From Anodontia alba (taxonomy: Eukaryota > Mollusca > Bivalvia > Lucinida > Lucinidae), in assembly GCA_964016985.1 (NCBI GenBank), contig OZ024830.1:60434104-60498103 (forward strand): a stretch of 64,000 nt of DNA, written 5' to 3'. The notes beneath the pieces are model-generated. The model made no database searches and was not told where the DNA came from. It saw nothing but the letters and a program-made list of their open reading frames with translations. Position numbers and translations under genes: made by a program. Below are positions 43,372 through 56,400 of this stretch, in pieces; within the stretch, counting starts at the first letter, position 1; each line of letters begins with the position of its first letter.

Positions 43372-46300
43372 TGAATAGTTATATATAACCCCACTAAGAA
43401 CCCCATAAAACTGGAAGAAAACCGATGTTCTCTAAATGCATACACTTTTACAAAAACAACCTCAAATAGATACAGCCCGGCGTAAATAAACTGATTCATT
43501 CTTTTATGTTTTTTCATTCGTGTTGAAGTGAATGTCTGCATTCAAGGAAAATAGTTCTGGCATGAAACTATTTACCACTTATCTCATTGGACGTTAATTT
43601 CTCTCTGGGAGCATTTTTTCTTCTCAGAATATCTGATTAAAAAAATGTTTACAATTTCTGTTGGCAAAAGTTGTCTTTCTTTGAAAACTGATGACAAATT
43701 CTTCGAGAGTATCCATTGTATTTTGTATTAATATTATAATGTTATTAAATGGATTTTTTCATACTGGCCCTGTTACAGGTCCGAGGGCGGTCGTATCGAC
43801 CTGAGGATTGCTGTATTAGCCCGAGGTGAAGCATCCGAAGGCCAATACGATCTTTCTCTCCCTTCCGCTGATTCAAGAAGGACAGTTGTCAGTTTCTGGC
43901 GAAAGAATGTGCAAATACTGGTTAACCGATTAGAGGACTAAGCCTGCCCAATAAAAATTGTGGTAAGGTAAATCAAACAGATCGCGCTCGACATGACCCC
44001 ATTGGGTTGACTGAGCCGTCAAATCTCAACACAAACAAACGCAACTTGCTGTTCATATATTTACAGAAACAATTTATCTGTTGGTACCCGCTGATCATAT
44101 ATTTACTGAAACAATGTACCTGTTGGTACTCGCTGTTCATACGTTTACAGGAACAGGGTACCTGTTGGTACCCGCTGTTCATATATTACGGAAACAATGT
44201 ACCTGTTAGTATCCGCTGTTCATATGTTTACAGAAACAAATTTGCTATTGGTACCTGTTCTTCGTATATATACAGAAGCAATGTACCTGTTGGTACCCGC
44301 TGATCATATATTTACAGAAACAATCTACCTGCTGGTACCTGCTATTCATATATTTACAGAAACAGAGTACCTGTTAGTATCCGCTGTTCATATATTTACA
44401 GAAACAAGGTACATTGTAACTATTGGTACCTATTATTTATATATTTACAGAAACATTGTACTTCTTGGTACCCGCTGTTCATATATTAAAAGGAACAAGG
44501 TAACTGTTGGTGCCTGCTGTACATATATTTACAGAAACAATCTACCTGCTGGTACCTGCTATTCATATATTTACAGAAACAGAGTACCTGTTAGTATCCG
44601 CTGTTCATATATTTACAGAAACAAGGTACATTGTAACTATTGGTACCTATTCTTTATATATTTACAGAAACATTGTACCTCTTGGTACCCGCTGTTCATA
44701 TATTAAAAGGAACAAGGTACCTTTTGGTACCCGCTTTTTATATATATATACAGAAACAAGGTACCTTTTGATACCCGCTTTTTATATATATATACAGAAA
44801 CAAGGTACCTTTTGATACCCGCTGTTCATATATTTACAGAAGCACGTTGCCTGATGGTACCCACTGGTCTATATTTAGAAAAACAAGGTAACTTTTGGTA
44901 CCTATTCTTCATATATTTACCTGTTGGTACCCACTGTTCATATATTTACAGATACAAGGTAACTAACAGTGCCTATTCTTCATATATTAACTAAAATAAA
45001 GTACTCATTAGTACCTGTTGGTTCATATATTTACAGAAATAAGATATCTGTTGTGTGCATATCTTTACAGGAACAAGGTACCTATATACTGGCACCTATT
45101 GATCATATTTACATAAACAAGATACCTATTGATCCTATATTTACAGAAATAAGGTAATTATTATTCATATACTTACAGAAACAAAATGTACATGTATAAT
45201 GAAGACTACGATACGCGAGCTTTAAATACAGAATCTAAAACCTACACTGTAGAACTGGGTGGGGAAGAAAGGGCCTACAACCTGGGAGTAGATACAGAAG
45301 CTAAAACCTACACTGTTGCTATGGATAGGAAAGATTTTCAAAGAGAGCATGTTGAACAGAGATATTCCAGGGAGATAAAAGACAACACCTACTACATTAA
45401 AGCGGATGGTAAGAATTAAATTTATTGCTTTTAATCCTTGCACCCACTGAATATTTTAAGACGCCACGCCTACTTCTATTTTTAAGCGAATCAGATGACT
45501 TGATCAAGATTGTTAATACGAATCCACATACTTAATGACAAACAGTACAGATCCAGATCAGTTGGTTTCATCAGAAGTCAACTGATCTAGATCTACACTG
45601 TTTGCAAGCAAGGGCATATCCGGGTTCAGCAGGATATATTAGCTCAAGTAGTGAGTAATAAATCACACTACGAAAGACCGGTAGTGATATTTAAACTTCA
45701 TTAATTCAAGGTTCCAGCTTCACGAATTCACGATTTCAACTTCACGAGTTCATGATTTCAACTTCACGAATTCCCGAATTCAACTTCACGAATTCAACTT
45801 CATGAATTCAATTTCACGAATCCACGAATTCAGCTTCACGAATTCAGGAATTCAAGTTCACGAATTCAAGTTCACGAATTCAACTTCACGAATTCACCTT
45901 CACGAATTCACGAATTCAACTTCACGAATTCACGAATTCAACTTCACGAATTCAACTTCACGAATTCAACTTCACGAATTCAACAGCTGAATTCGTGAAG
46001 TTGATTTCGTGAATTCGTGAAGTTGAATTCGTGAAATCGTGAAGCTGAATTCGTGAAGTTGAATTCGTGAATTCGTGAAGTTGAATCGTGAATTCGTGAA
46101 GTTGAATTCGTGAATTCATGAAGCTGAATTCGGGAATTCGTGAAGTTGAATTCGTGAAGTTGAAATCTTGAATTCGTGAAGTTGAAATCGTGAATTCATG
46201 AAGTTGAAACCTTGAATTAATGTAGTTGAAATGTCACTGCCGGTCTTTCGTAGTTAAGAGGTCAGTTATAAAGTCGGTCGAATCCAGTGATTTATATAAC

Positions 46301-47438
46301 TTAACAAATTATGCACCGCTGATCCATTTCGATTCTAACACACTAAAAGTGGACAAAAATGCTTTTGTTGCCTTCTGGTTTTCTCAACGTTCCACCATTG
46401 TTTGAAGTAATCCCGGCGACACTTTTGACTGTAACACATGCCTTTATTTGTTCTTTATAACATATACTTAGGTAAGTAGTTATTTCTAAAGTTTTTCTTC
46501 ATTACTACTTATGAAGAGTCTCAATAAAACCGAGACTCCCATTTTCTATCTGTAGTGTGTTCTTTTCCTCCAAAGGCAATCTTTTAGATTTTTATTTAAC
46601 ACAACCTCAAAAAGAACTGTTTCATTCGTTCTGAATTTAGGCAAATTCACCAGTTAATGTAGTAACAGGGGGAATGGGGATCGGGACTGTGGTGTGGGTT
46701 GGGGTGGAGCTAAAATTATGAGGAAGTTTAAGTAATGTAGGAATCGAAGACAGTTCAATAGTTGTTTTTGTTATGCTTATTACTTTTTCAATAAATGTTG
46801 CTATACTTATTTCTTTTTCTCTTATTGTTGTTATACTAATTGCTTTTTCCGCATAATACTGCAATTTTAATGTAAACTACGATATGCTTTTCTTTATTTT
46901 CGTGTACAGTTGGGCAAGGCCTGCTATCCTTGCAGCAGGTAAGGGCAGAAGGGGAATGTTTTTATTTCTTCTGTTTCTTCTCTTTCATTCCTGTTAATCT
47001 TTCTTCCCTGTTCCTCTCTTTCATCTCCTCTACTATCTCTTCTATCTCTTTTCTCTCCTTCTCTGGGAGACGACACAAAATGACCCACAAGGGTTGACGT
47101 GTCGTTAAATCCAAACACAATCAATTTTTGTTTTCGTTTTCATTTGTTCAAATATAACAAGATATCCCTGTAAGACTGGATTGCCGACTGATCACACAGG
47201 GGATAAAAAAAAATAAACGATAATACCCCGTCATGTCGCAGGCAGATAATTCTGTCAAAAATTAAAGAAATTTGACAATAAGCAACCCCAAACCAGAGCT
47301 CTACAATAACAATGCACATATCAAATTTGGTGAAAATTCATTAATTCATTGAGATTTACTCAAGTTATTGTTCTGATGTGTTGCGGACAGATAACTCTGT
47401 CAAAAATTATTGTTATATTGCTACTTAGATGTTTGTTA

Positions 47439-47475
<37 letters not shown>

Positions 47476-50400
47476 CACTTTTATTATTTATTGTGATTTA
47501 TATTATTATTTTTTATTGTGAATGTCATCATTATTATTTTTATTATTATTATTATTATCATATCAATTAGTTATTATTATTAATTATTATCAATATTACT
47601 ATTATTAGCTCACCTGAGCCTTTTAGCTCATAGGTGAGCTTATAGTATAGGAAGGCTCCGTCGTCCATCCGTCTGTCGTCGTCCCTCCGTTCCATCGTTC
47701 ATACTCTTCAAACATCTTTTCTTTAGAAACCACTGGAACAAACAAAGCAAATTTCATATTTGGAGCCTCATTGGATACGGGGAACGAAAATTTGTTAAAT
47801 GCATCTAGGTCACATGACCAAGATAGCCGCCACGCCCATATATGTTAAAACCCTTTTAAAACATTTTCTTCTCCGGAACCAAAGGGTCAATGGCCCTGGG
47901 CCTTGATATGCAGCACTGGGGACATAAGCCTTATAACATTACGAAAACACGCCTATTCAAATACATTGAAAATTTGACTACTAAAAAATGGCAATTTTTC
48001 AGATAAAAAATTCTGATATTTTTTATATTTCTGCTCAAAACATAGATTGTGGGTACTCGTTAGAACCGCCTCGTAGAGGTAGAGGCGGTTCTAACGAGTA
48101 CCCACAATCTATGTTTTTGAGCAGAAATAAGAAAAATAATGTATACCCCTGTAAACCCCAGTTTTACTATATAAAAGTGGGGTATAAGGGGGTCAAAATT
48201 ATATTTTCGTGATGTTCTTACTGAAAGGTCCAATTTGTTTACAAAGACTCCTTTTTAGGCAAAGCTTAAAAATTCTTTTTTGTCTGAAACTAGAATGAAC
48301 AGGCCTTTAATATTTAGTATGCAGCTTTATCTTGTTGGCTCTACCAAGATTATTCAAATTATAGACCTGCGGTCAAAAATGGCCACGCCCCAGAGTCACT
48401 TGTTTTATATAGATTCAGGTAGGTAAAACTCTTTAAATGTCTTCTCCTCAGAAACCACTGGGACAGTCAATGCCAAATTTCATATGGAACGTCAATTGGT
48501 TGGGGGACAAAATTTTGTCTGCCGCATCAGAGTCACATGATCAAAATGGCCGCCACGCCCAGATATGGTAAAAACCCTTTAAAAACCTTCCCCAGAACCA
48601 AAGGGCCAATGACCCTGGGGCTTGGTATGCAGCACTGGGGTCATGGGCCCCAATAAAGTTACAAAAAATGATAATTTTTGGTTGACCTTGACCTTTTTAC
48701 GGAAATAGCGAATTATTTTACTTAGACGCCCTTCACGAAAACACGCCTACCAAGACTGTTCAAATTAAAGCCTCGGGATAAAAGATGGCTCCGACCAGAG
48801 GGTCCCTTGTTTGACATAGACTGGTATAGGCAAACACTTTAAAAATCTTCTTGTGTGAAACTAAAAGGCCATGGCCTTTGATATTTGGTATTTAGCTTTA
48901 TCTAGTAGGCTTTTACCAAGATTCTTCAAAGTTTAGCCCTGGGGTAAAAATGGCCCCGCCCCGGGGTCACTTATTTTACATAGACGCATATCGGGAAAAA
49001 ACTTTAAAAGTCTTCTTATCTCAAACAAGAACGCCCAGGCTTTCTGTTATTTGGTACAAAGCTTCATCTAATAGACCTCTACCTAGATTATTCAAACTAT
49101 AGCTCTGGGATAAAAAATAACCCCACCCAGCGGTCACTTGCTTTACATAGTCTCATTTAAGGAAAAACATTAAAGATGTTCTGATCTAAGAACTAGAAGG
49201 CTTCGACCTTTGATATTTGGTATGTTGTTACAGCTAGAGGGTCTTTACCAAGATTGTTCAGATTATGGCCCTGGGGTCAAAATGGCTCAGCCCCAGAGGT
49301 CACTTGTCTTACGTAGCCGTATACAGGGAAAAACTTGAAAAATCTTCTTGTCTGAAATTAAAAGGCCTAGGCCTTTGACATTTGGTACTGAATTTTATCT
49401 AGTGGACCTTTACCAAGCTTGTTCAAATTATAGCCCTGGTGCAAAAACGGCCCTGCCCCAGGGCTCATTTGTTTTACATAGACTTATATGGGGAAAAACT
49501 TTAAAAATCTTCTTGTGTGTGAAACTAAAAGGCAGAAGCGTTTGATATTTGGTAGGTCACTTTATCAAAGCTATATTTTATGTGAAGTTTCTCTTTCGCC
49601 AAATTAATGAAAGCTAGAATTCATCCCAAGTTACTGTAGGATACAGAGACCGATGGTTTTTCAAACTCTGCCGGCTTTTATACCCATATGTTTCATTCTT
49701 AAGCTTGCCAAGAACAAATAGTCTGGGGTAAGCTATAGGACGAGTAGTCCTCTGGTTATTATCATTATCGAAGTTATTATTATTATTATTGTTATTATTG
49801 TTGTTGTTGTTGTTGTTGTTATTATTATTATTCATTTTCTTCTTCTTGATCATCTAATTACTATTATATTTCACTTATTTTTCTCTCCAATTTACTTTTG
49901 AAGAAAGTATGAAATAATGTTTATCCGCTATATTCAGGCTTGTATTCAATTACTTTATAATTCCTCTGTTAAGTTCACTGGAAATTAAGACAACGCCACT
50001 TTTAAGAGCAGTTTTTGCCAGTCACAAATGTTTTTCATATAATTCATATTCAAATTGGTCTTTAGTAAGAAACTGTACTGTATTGTGCTTGATTGGTGAA
50101 GCATATCTCCAAATAAGGCGCTTTTTTCAACCGAAAAGTGTTGGTATTTTTTTCTTATTTCTCCACGAAAATGAGCCGGCCTCGGTGGCTCAGTTGGATG
50201 CGCCGTCCGACTGGAGACCAGGAGGTCGCGGGTTCAACCCCCGCCGAGGTCGGCAACATTCTTGCGTGGAGATTGATCATGAAATATTTTCTACGGTCAT
50301 TCTCTCCCTTCCACTGATTCAAGAAGGACAGTTGTCAGTTTCTGGCGAAAGAATGTGCACAATACTGGTTAACCGTTTAGAGGACTAAACCTGCCCAGTA

Positions 50401-53400
50401 AACGTGTGGTTAGGTAAACTGACCGCGCTCGACATGACCCCATTGGGTTGACTGGGCCGTAAAACCTCAACACAAACAAACAAATCCACGAAAACGTATG
50501 TTTTTGGTCTCATTAAAAGCGCCCCACTTTTTCTCCACAAAAACAAATGTTGTGGTACTCATTAGAAGCGCCTCAGTGAGGCGCTTCTAATGAGTACCAA
50601 CAACATATGTTTTCGTGGAGAAATAAAAAAAAATCATGTGGATACCCACTTTTATCTATAGTTATGGGAAGGCCCGTACCTAATGTTGTGAGAACTTATG
50701 GATCAACCTCTTTGTTGTATTTGTGATACAGATAAAATATGTTGAAACTTTTTCAGAGATAAAAGCTCCAACGCCTGTGCCACTTCCGAACCCAGAAACT
50801 GTTGTTGTGAAACTCGACGTTCCTGAACCGCCCCCGGCTCCAGTACAACTACAAGAAGAAACCATCGTCATTGACAAACCCATCATCCGCCAGCAGACGG
50901 TGTCCGCTCCAGCCAAACCTAAAATCGTCGTCAATCCCGTTCTTATCGACCCACCCAAGCCACCCAAGGTGCCACAGCAGACCATTTTTGTGGATAAGCC
51001 GATATTTAAAAAATTCCCTCCCCCGAGCCCACCACCGGATCCAGTCATAATAGAAAAACCTGTTTACATTGAACCCCCGAAACCACCAAAACAAAAACCT
51101 CAAAAGATAGTGGTTGATAAGCTGATTTTGAAAGACTTCCCTCCCCCACCACCATGTCCTGACCCAATAGTTGAGGTGAATCCCATTTACATCGATCCCC
51201 CACCCTATCCAGAACAAAAGCCACAACATTTTCTTGTAGATAAGCCAATTATCAACAGGCCCAAGACCCCGCCTCCTGCACCTGAACCAATCATTGAGAC
51301 GAGAGATGTGTTTATCGATCCCCCGGATTTTCCACCTCAAAAACCACATAAAATTGTGATAGAAATGCCCAAGTTCAACCCTGTAAAGCCGGCTCCACCA
51401 GCACCTAAACCCATTATAGAAACCAAACCTATTTATATTGACCCACCGGAATATCCGCCACAGGAACCAGTGAAATTAATTGTGGAGAAAGCCATTATAA
51501 GAGATCCAGGACCGCCCCCACCCCCACCAAAGCCAATTGTGGTAGAAAAACCCGTGGAAATTCCTGCACCGAAATGGCCGCAGCCAGAGCCTCAGCGCTT
51601 CGTAATCGAAAGACCCATCATGCGAGACCCAGGACCGCCCCCGCCTCAACCTCCTCCAATAATCGTCTACAAGAATGTTTATATAGACCCGCCTGCTTGG
51701 CCTACGCCGGAACCACAGCGAATAGTTATCGAAAAACCTGTCGTAAGACAGCGCGGACCACCCCCTAAAATACCCCCTCCAATTATAATTGAGAAACCTG
51801 TTCCGGTTGACTTACCAGCCCCGGCTCCTCCAGAGCCACAGCGAATTGTAGTAGAGAAGCCTGTTGTGAGACAGGTAGTTCAGAGGCCAGTTTATCGACG
51901 ATACGCCGAGGAACCCGTGGTAACTACACGACGCTACCAATACCCAGTTCATGGTTATAACTACCAATACAACAGGCCAGCCAACGTTCGATCCTCGTAT
52001 GTTGTTCAGACTCAGCAACCTCCCCGGGGGCTCAGACGATATGCTTGGTCAGAAGTAGGCGACAGAGAGTAAGAAATGCTTTTATACTGCTTCTTGTGGC
52101 CTGTCTGCCATTTGACCGCAGCCAGCTGATGGGCAACTTGCGTATTTCATATTGTCACTGCCCACGGGCGTAGACAATCTTAATATTTGCCATTGCTCTG
52201 GAAGCACCTTATGAAAGATCACGGAATGGTTCAATGCTATTTTCCCCCGATTAAAACCTAGTATCAGCTTTCACCAAAAGCTTTGTCTGCGCTTAGCACA
52301 CAAAGTGTGCTAAGCGCAGACCAAGCTTTTGTGAAAGCTAATACTTATATATACACTGTATCTTTCATTACGACACGGCTCATATATGTATACTGGACGA
52401 ATTAAGTTAGGGCACTGTCATGTGTAGGGGATGGCATCTCTAAGACTTCATATATGTTTTTTTTTTCTTGTATTTTCATTTAAAAGGCAATTCGATATGA
52501 TTATCATGCAGTCTCTTGGCACTTATGCTCAAGGGACGACGCACTTGGTATATTTTCCGGGATTTGTTTGCAAGGGCAGCAACTTTGCTTTTCTTCATAC
52601 CAAATCCATTTCTGAAAAGGGCCTACTCTAAAGATAAGGTTTCTTCCAAAGGGAGCATTTTTTTACTCTTAGAGTAGACCCCTTTTAAGAAGGTAGGCAT
52701 AAACAACTGATAGTTGCTTCCTCTCCTTTGCCCTTAAAACGGTATGCTTTACTTTTTTAGCAATAGCTATCTTTGGAACCGATGGCTCAAAAAGGAAATG
52801 GTGAATTTTCCATTTTGAACGAAATCAAGAATTAATGCCCCCAACTTTGAAAAAAAATTGGGGGGTGGGGTGGGGGGGGGGCATATTGCTTCTGTCTTGT
52901 CCGTTCGTTCGTTCATTTGTTCGTTCGTTCGTTCGTCACGCTTTCTCTGTGCCTAGCATAACTTTAGAACCATATATACTAATGTTTTGAAACTTCATAT
53001 ATCGATTTCTCATGAAAAACTACATGTAGGTGACCCGAATTTTTTCTTATTCGAATTATCGCCCATTTTAGAGTTATTTCCCTTTTTTATTAAATAACAT
53101 TGAAATCTCGTTAGCAAGATATCTCAAAAAATATTTAAGCTAGAGTCTTGATATTTGGTATACTGATTGGACTGAGGATGAGATAACCTGATTAAATTTT
53201 GAACCAATTTAATGAAATATTTTGGAGTTATGGTCCTTTGCAATTTTGGCCATTTGTTGCTTTCATGTGCCTAGTGTAAGTTTAGAACCATGTATCCTAA
53301 TGTTTTAAAATTTCATATATGGATTCCTCATGAAAAAATAGGTGACCTGTAATTTTTTTCTTATCCGAATCATCTCTCATTTTAGAGTTATTTCCCTTGT

Positions 53401-56400
53401 AATAAAACTGAAATCTCGTTAGCAAGATCTCTCGAAAAGTATTTGAGCTAGAGTCTTGATATTTGGTATACTGATTGGGACTGAGGTGGAGATCACCTGA
53501 TTAAATTTTCAACCAATTAAATGAAATGATGTTCGAGTTATGGCCCTTTGCAATTTCTGGCTATTTAATCTTGTTGCTTTCATATGCATAGCATAAGTTT
53601 AGAACCTTGTATGCTAATGTTTTTTTTAAATTTCGTATGTGGTTTTCTCATGAAAAAATAGGTGACCCGTATTTTTTTCTTATCCAAATTGTCTCCCATT
53701 TTAGAGTTATTCCCTTTTAATTAAATAACATTGAAATCTCGTTGGCAAGATATCTCAAAAAAATATTTGAGCTAGAGTCTTTTTTATACTTGGTATACTG
53801 ATTGGGACTAAAGAGGAGATCACCTGATTAAATTTACAAACAATTTAATGAATTTTTAATGGAGTTATGGCCCTTTGCAATTTTTGGCTATTTCTTGCTT
53901 TATTGTACATAGCATAAGTTTAGAACTATGTATGCTAATGTTTTGAAATTCATTTATGGATTCCTCAAAAAAAATAGGTGACCCGTATTTTTTTCTTTAC
54001 GGAATTATCACCCATTTTAAAGTAATTTCCCTTTTAATAAAATAACATTAAAATTGCTAACTAGCAAAATATCTCAAAAAGTAATAGAGATAGAGTCTTG
54101 ATATTTGGTATACTGATTAGGACTAAAGAGGAGATCACCTGATTCAATCTTCAACATATTAAATGAATGTTGATGAAGATATGGTCCTTTGCAATTTCTG
54201 GCTTTTTAATCTTGTTGCTTTCATGTGCATAGCATAAGTTTAGAACCATGTATGCTAATGTTATGAAATTTCATATATAGATATCTCATGAAAAAATAGG
54301 TGACCCGTATTTTTGTTTTCTTATCCGAATTATCTTCCGTTTAACAGTTATTTCCCTTTTTAATGAAATAACATTGAGATCTCGTTAGCAGGATATCTCA
54401 AAAAGGATTTGATCTAGAGCTTTGATATTGGGTATACTGATTGAGACTGATGAGGAGGTCACATGATTAAATTTTCTGTCAATTAAATGAAATGTTGTTG
54501 GAGTTATGGCCTTTTGCAATTTTAGGCTATTTAATCTGGTTGCTTTCATGTGCGTAGCATAAGTTTAGAACCATATGCTAATGTTTTGAAATCTCATATA
54601 TGGATTCCTCATGAAAATATAGGTGATCCGTATTTTTTTTCTTTTTTCGGAATTATCTCAAAGCTTAGAGTTATTTCCCTTTAAATAAAATAACATTGAA
54701 ATCTCTTTAATAAGATATCTCAAAAAGTATTTGAGCTAGAGCCTTAATATTTGATGTACGGATTGGGACTGAGGAGATCACCTGATTAAATGTTGAACTA
54801 ATTAAATAAAATGTTGTTGGTGTTATGGCCCTTTGCAATTTCTGGCAATTTAATGTTGTTGCGTTGCTTTATTGTGTAAAACATAAGTTTAGAACCGTGT
54901 ATGCTAATGTTTTGAAATTTCATATATGGATTCCTCATGAAAATATAGGTGACCCATATTTTTTTCTTAACCGAATTATCTCCCATTTTAGAGTTATTTC
55001 CCTTTTAATAAAATAACACTGAAATCTCGTATATTTGTACTGTTGTTACCGTCATGGACAAACAGTGTTGGAGTCAAGCAGTGTTAGAGTCAGGCAGTTG
55101 GGGGCAAAGTGTTTTACAAACATCAGTTCTAGTTATTTTTGTTTCTCTTTCTACGCAGTAATGTGATTTTTAGTTGAAATAGTTTTTAAGACAAAAACAA
55201 TCAGTTTTGCCTGATAGTTAATGATGCAGATGGAGTCCTGTGTGACCGACATTTGATCCCTAACTTTAGTTGTCCAATAAAGGGGCGGATCCAGAATCTA
55301 TAGGGGTTGAAAATTTCTGAGAATGGGTTCGAGTTGATCAAATTTGATGATCAAATTTGAAATTACCATGATTAATCTACGTATTCGGACAAACAGGTCT
55401 GAGCAAACAGTGTAGACCTAGATGAGATGCAGCAGAACACAGTTTCTGATCAGGGTCTGTACTGTTCATTTGTCATCCAGCAGTTTTAAACAAATTACAG
55501 GTAGCAGAATAGACGTGTGGAAATTTTATAAATATTAAAGAGTAAATACGATCTCCAAAACCTACCAGATTTATCCTAAATTCCTAATGATAATGAGATT
55601 TTGAGTCGAAAGGGGATCCGAACCCCACCACCCCCTCTGGATCCGCCGCTTTGCATGTGCATGTGACCCCCGTTTATCCAGGAAACGAAATATAGTTAAA
55701 TTAGAAAGTTCTAGATTTTTCGTAGTTTAAACTGGTGATACTTTCTCCACCTTTAGGTTCCGTTGGCTCTGAATCCACCAGGATCCGTTGCCTTGCGGAA
55801 TAGTTTTGGTTCTGTAAGGGATAAGTATAAAATATGAGCCATAGCTCTAGATAAGGATATCAGGAAAATATGCTTCTTATTTCTGCGCAGAAACATATGT
55901 TGTGGGTACTCATTAGAAGCGCCTCGAGGCGCTTCTAATGAGTACCCACAGCATATGTTTTCGTGGAGAAATAAGAAAAAAAATCAATACTTTTATGTTG
56001 ATTACAACACCTTAGCTGGAGTTAGGATATGAGCAATATCATAAGAAAAGACTCATTGTCGCATACGCAGACAACGAAGGCCCAGACCAAGCTGTGCATC
56101 CATGCAGTTTAATCAATGCCTTCCCTGTTCGTCAGTATCAAATCAATCTGTAAGCTGGCAGAGTAGGCACTTGGTCTTCGTTTCGCCGCAAATGTGATAT
56201 GCGACAATAACTGTCTTAATATTTAGATCAGTTAAGCATTAATTTTTTGAAGTTACTAATATTTCAGTATTAGCGATTGTATTCTGTGATGTAGGATATG
56301 TAATCAATCTGTGATAGTATATTATGTGATATAAGACTTTATTTGTCATTGCAGGGGTGGATCCAGGGGCGGGATGGGGATGGGGCCTTCTTGGGGTCTA

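Noticed and set aside
44007..44994. ORFs of up to 169 codons as a separate repeat protein
   Set aside because: Follows from the 42-bp period. Exon 3 of gene 2 uses the end of the array as its acceptor, and the frame breaks in the last spacers.
49614..49853. Poly-Asn ORF
   Set aside because: Translation of an ATT/GTT microsatellite.
50175..50252. tRNA gene
   Set aside because: Box A and box B are present but the sequence continues into a SINE body with tail and target duplication.
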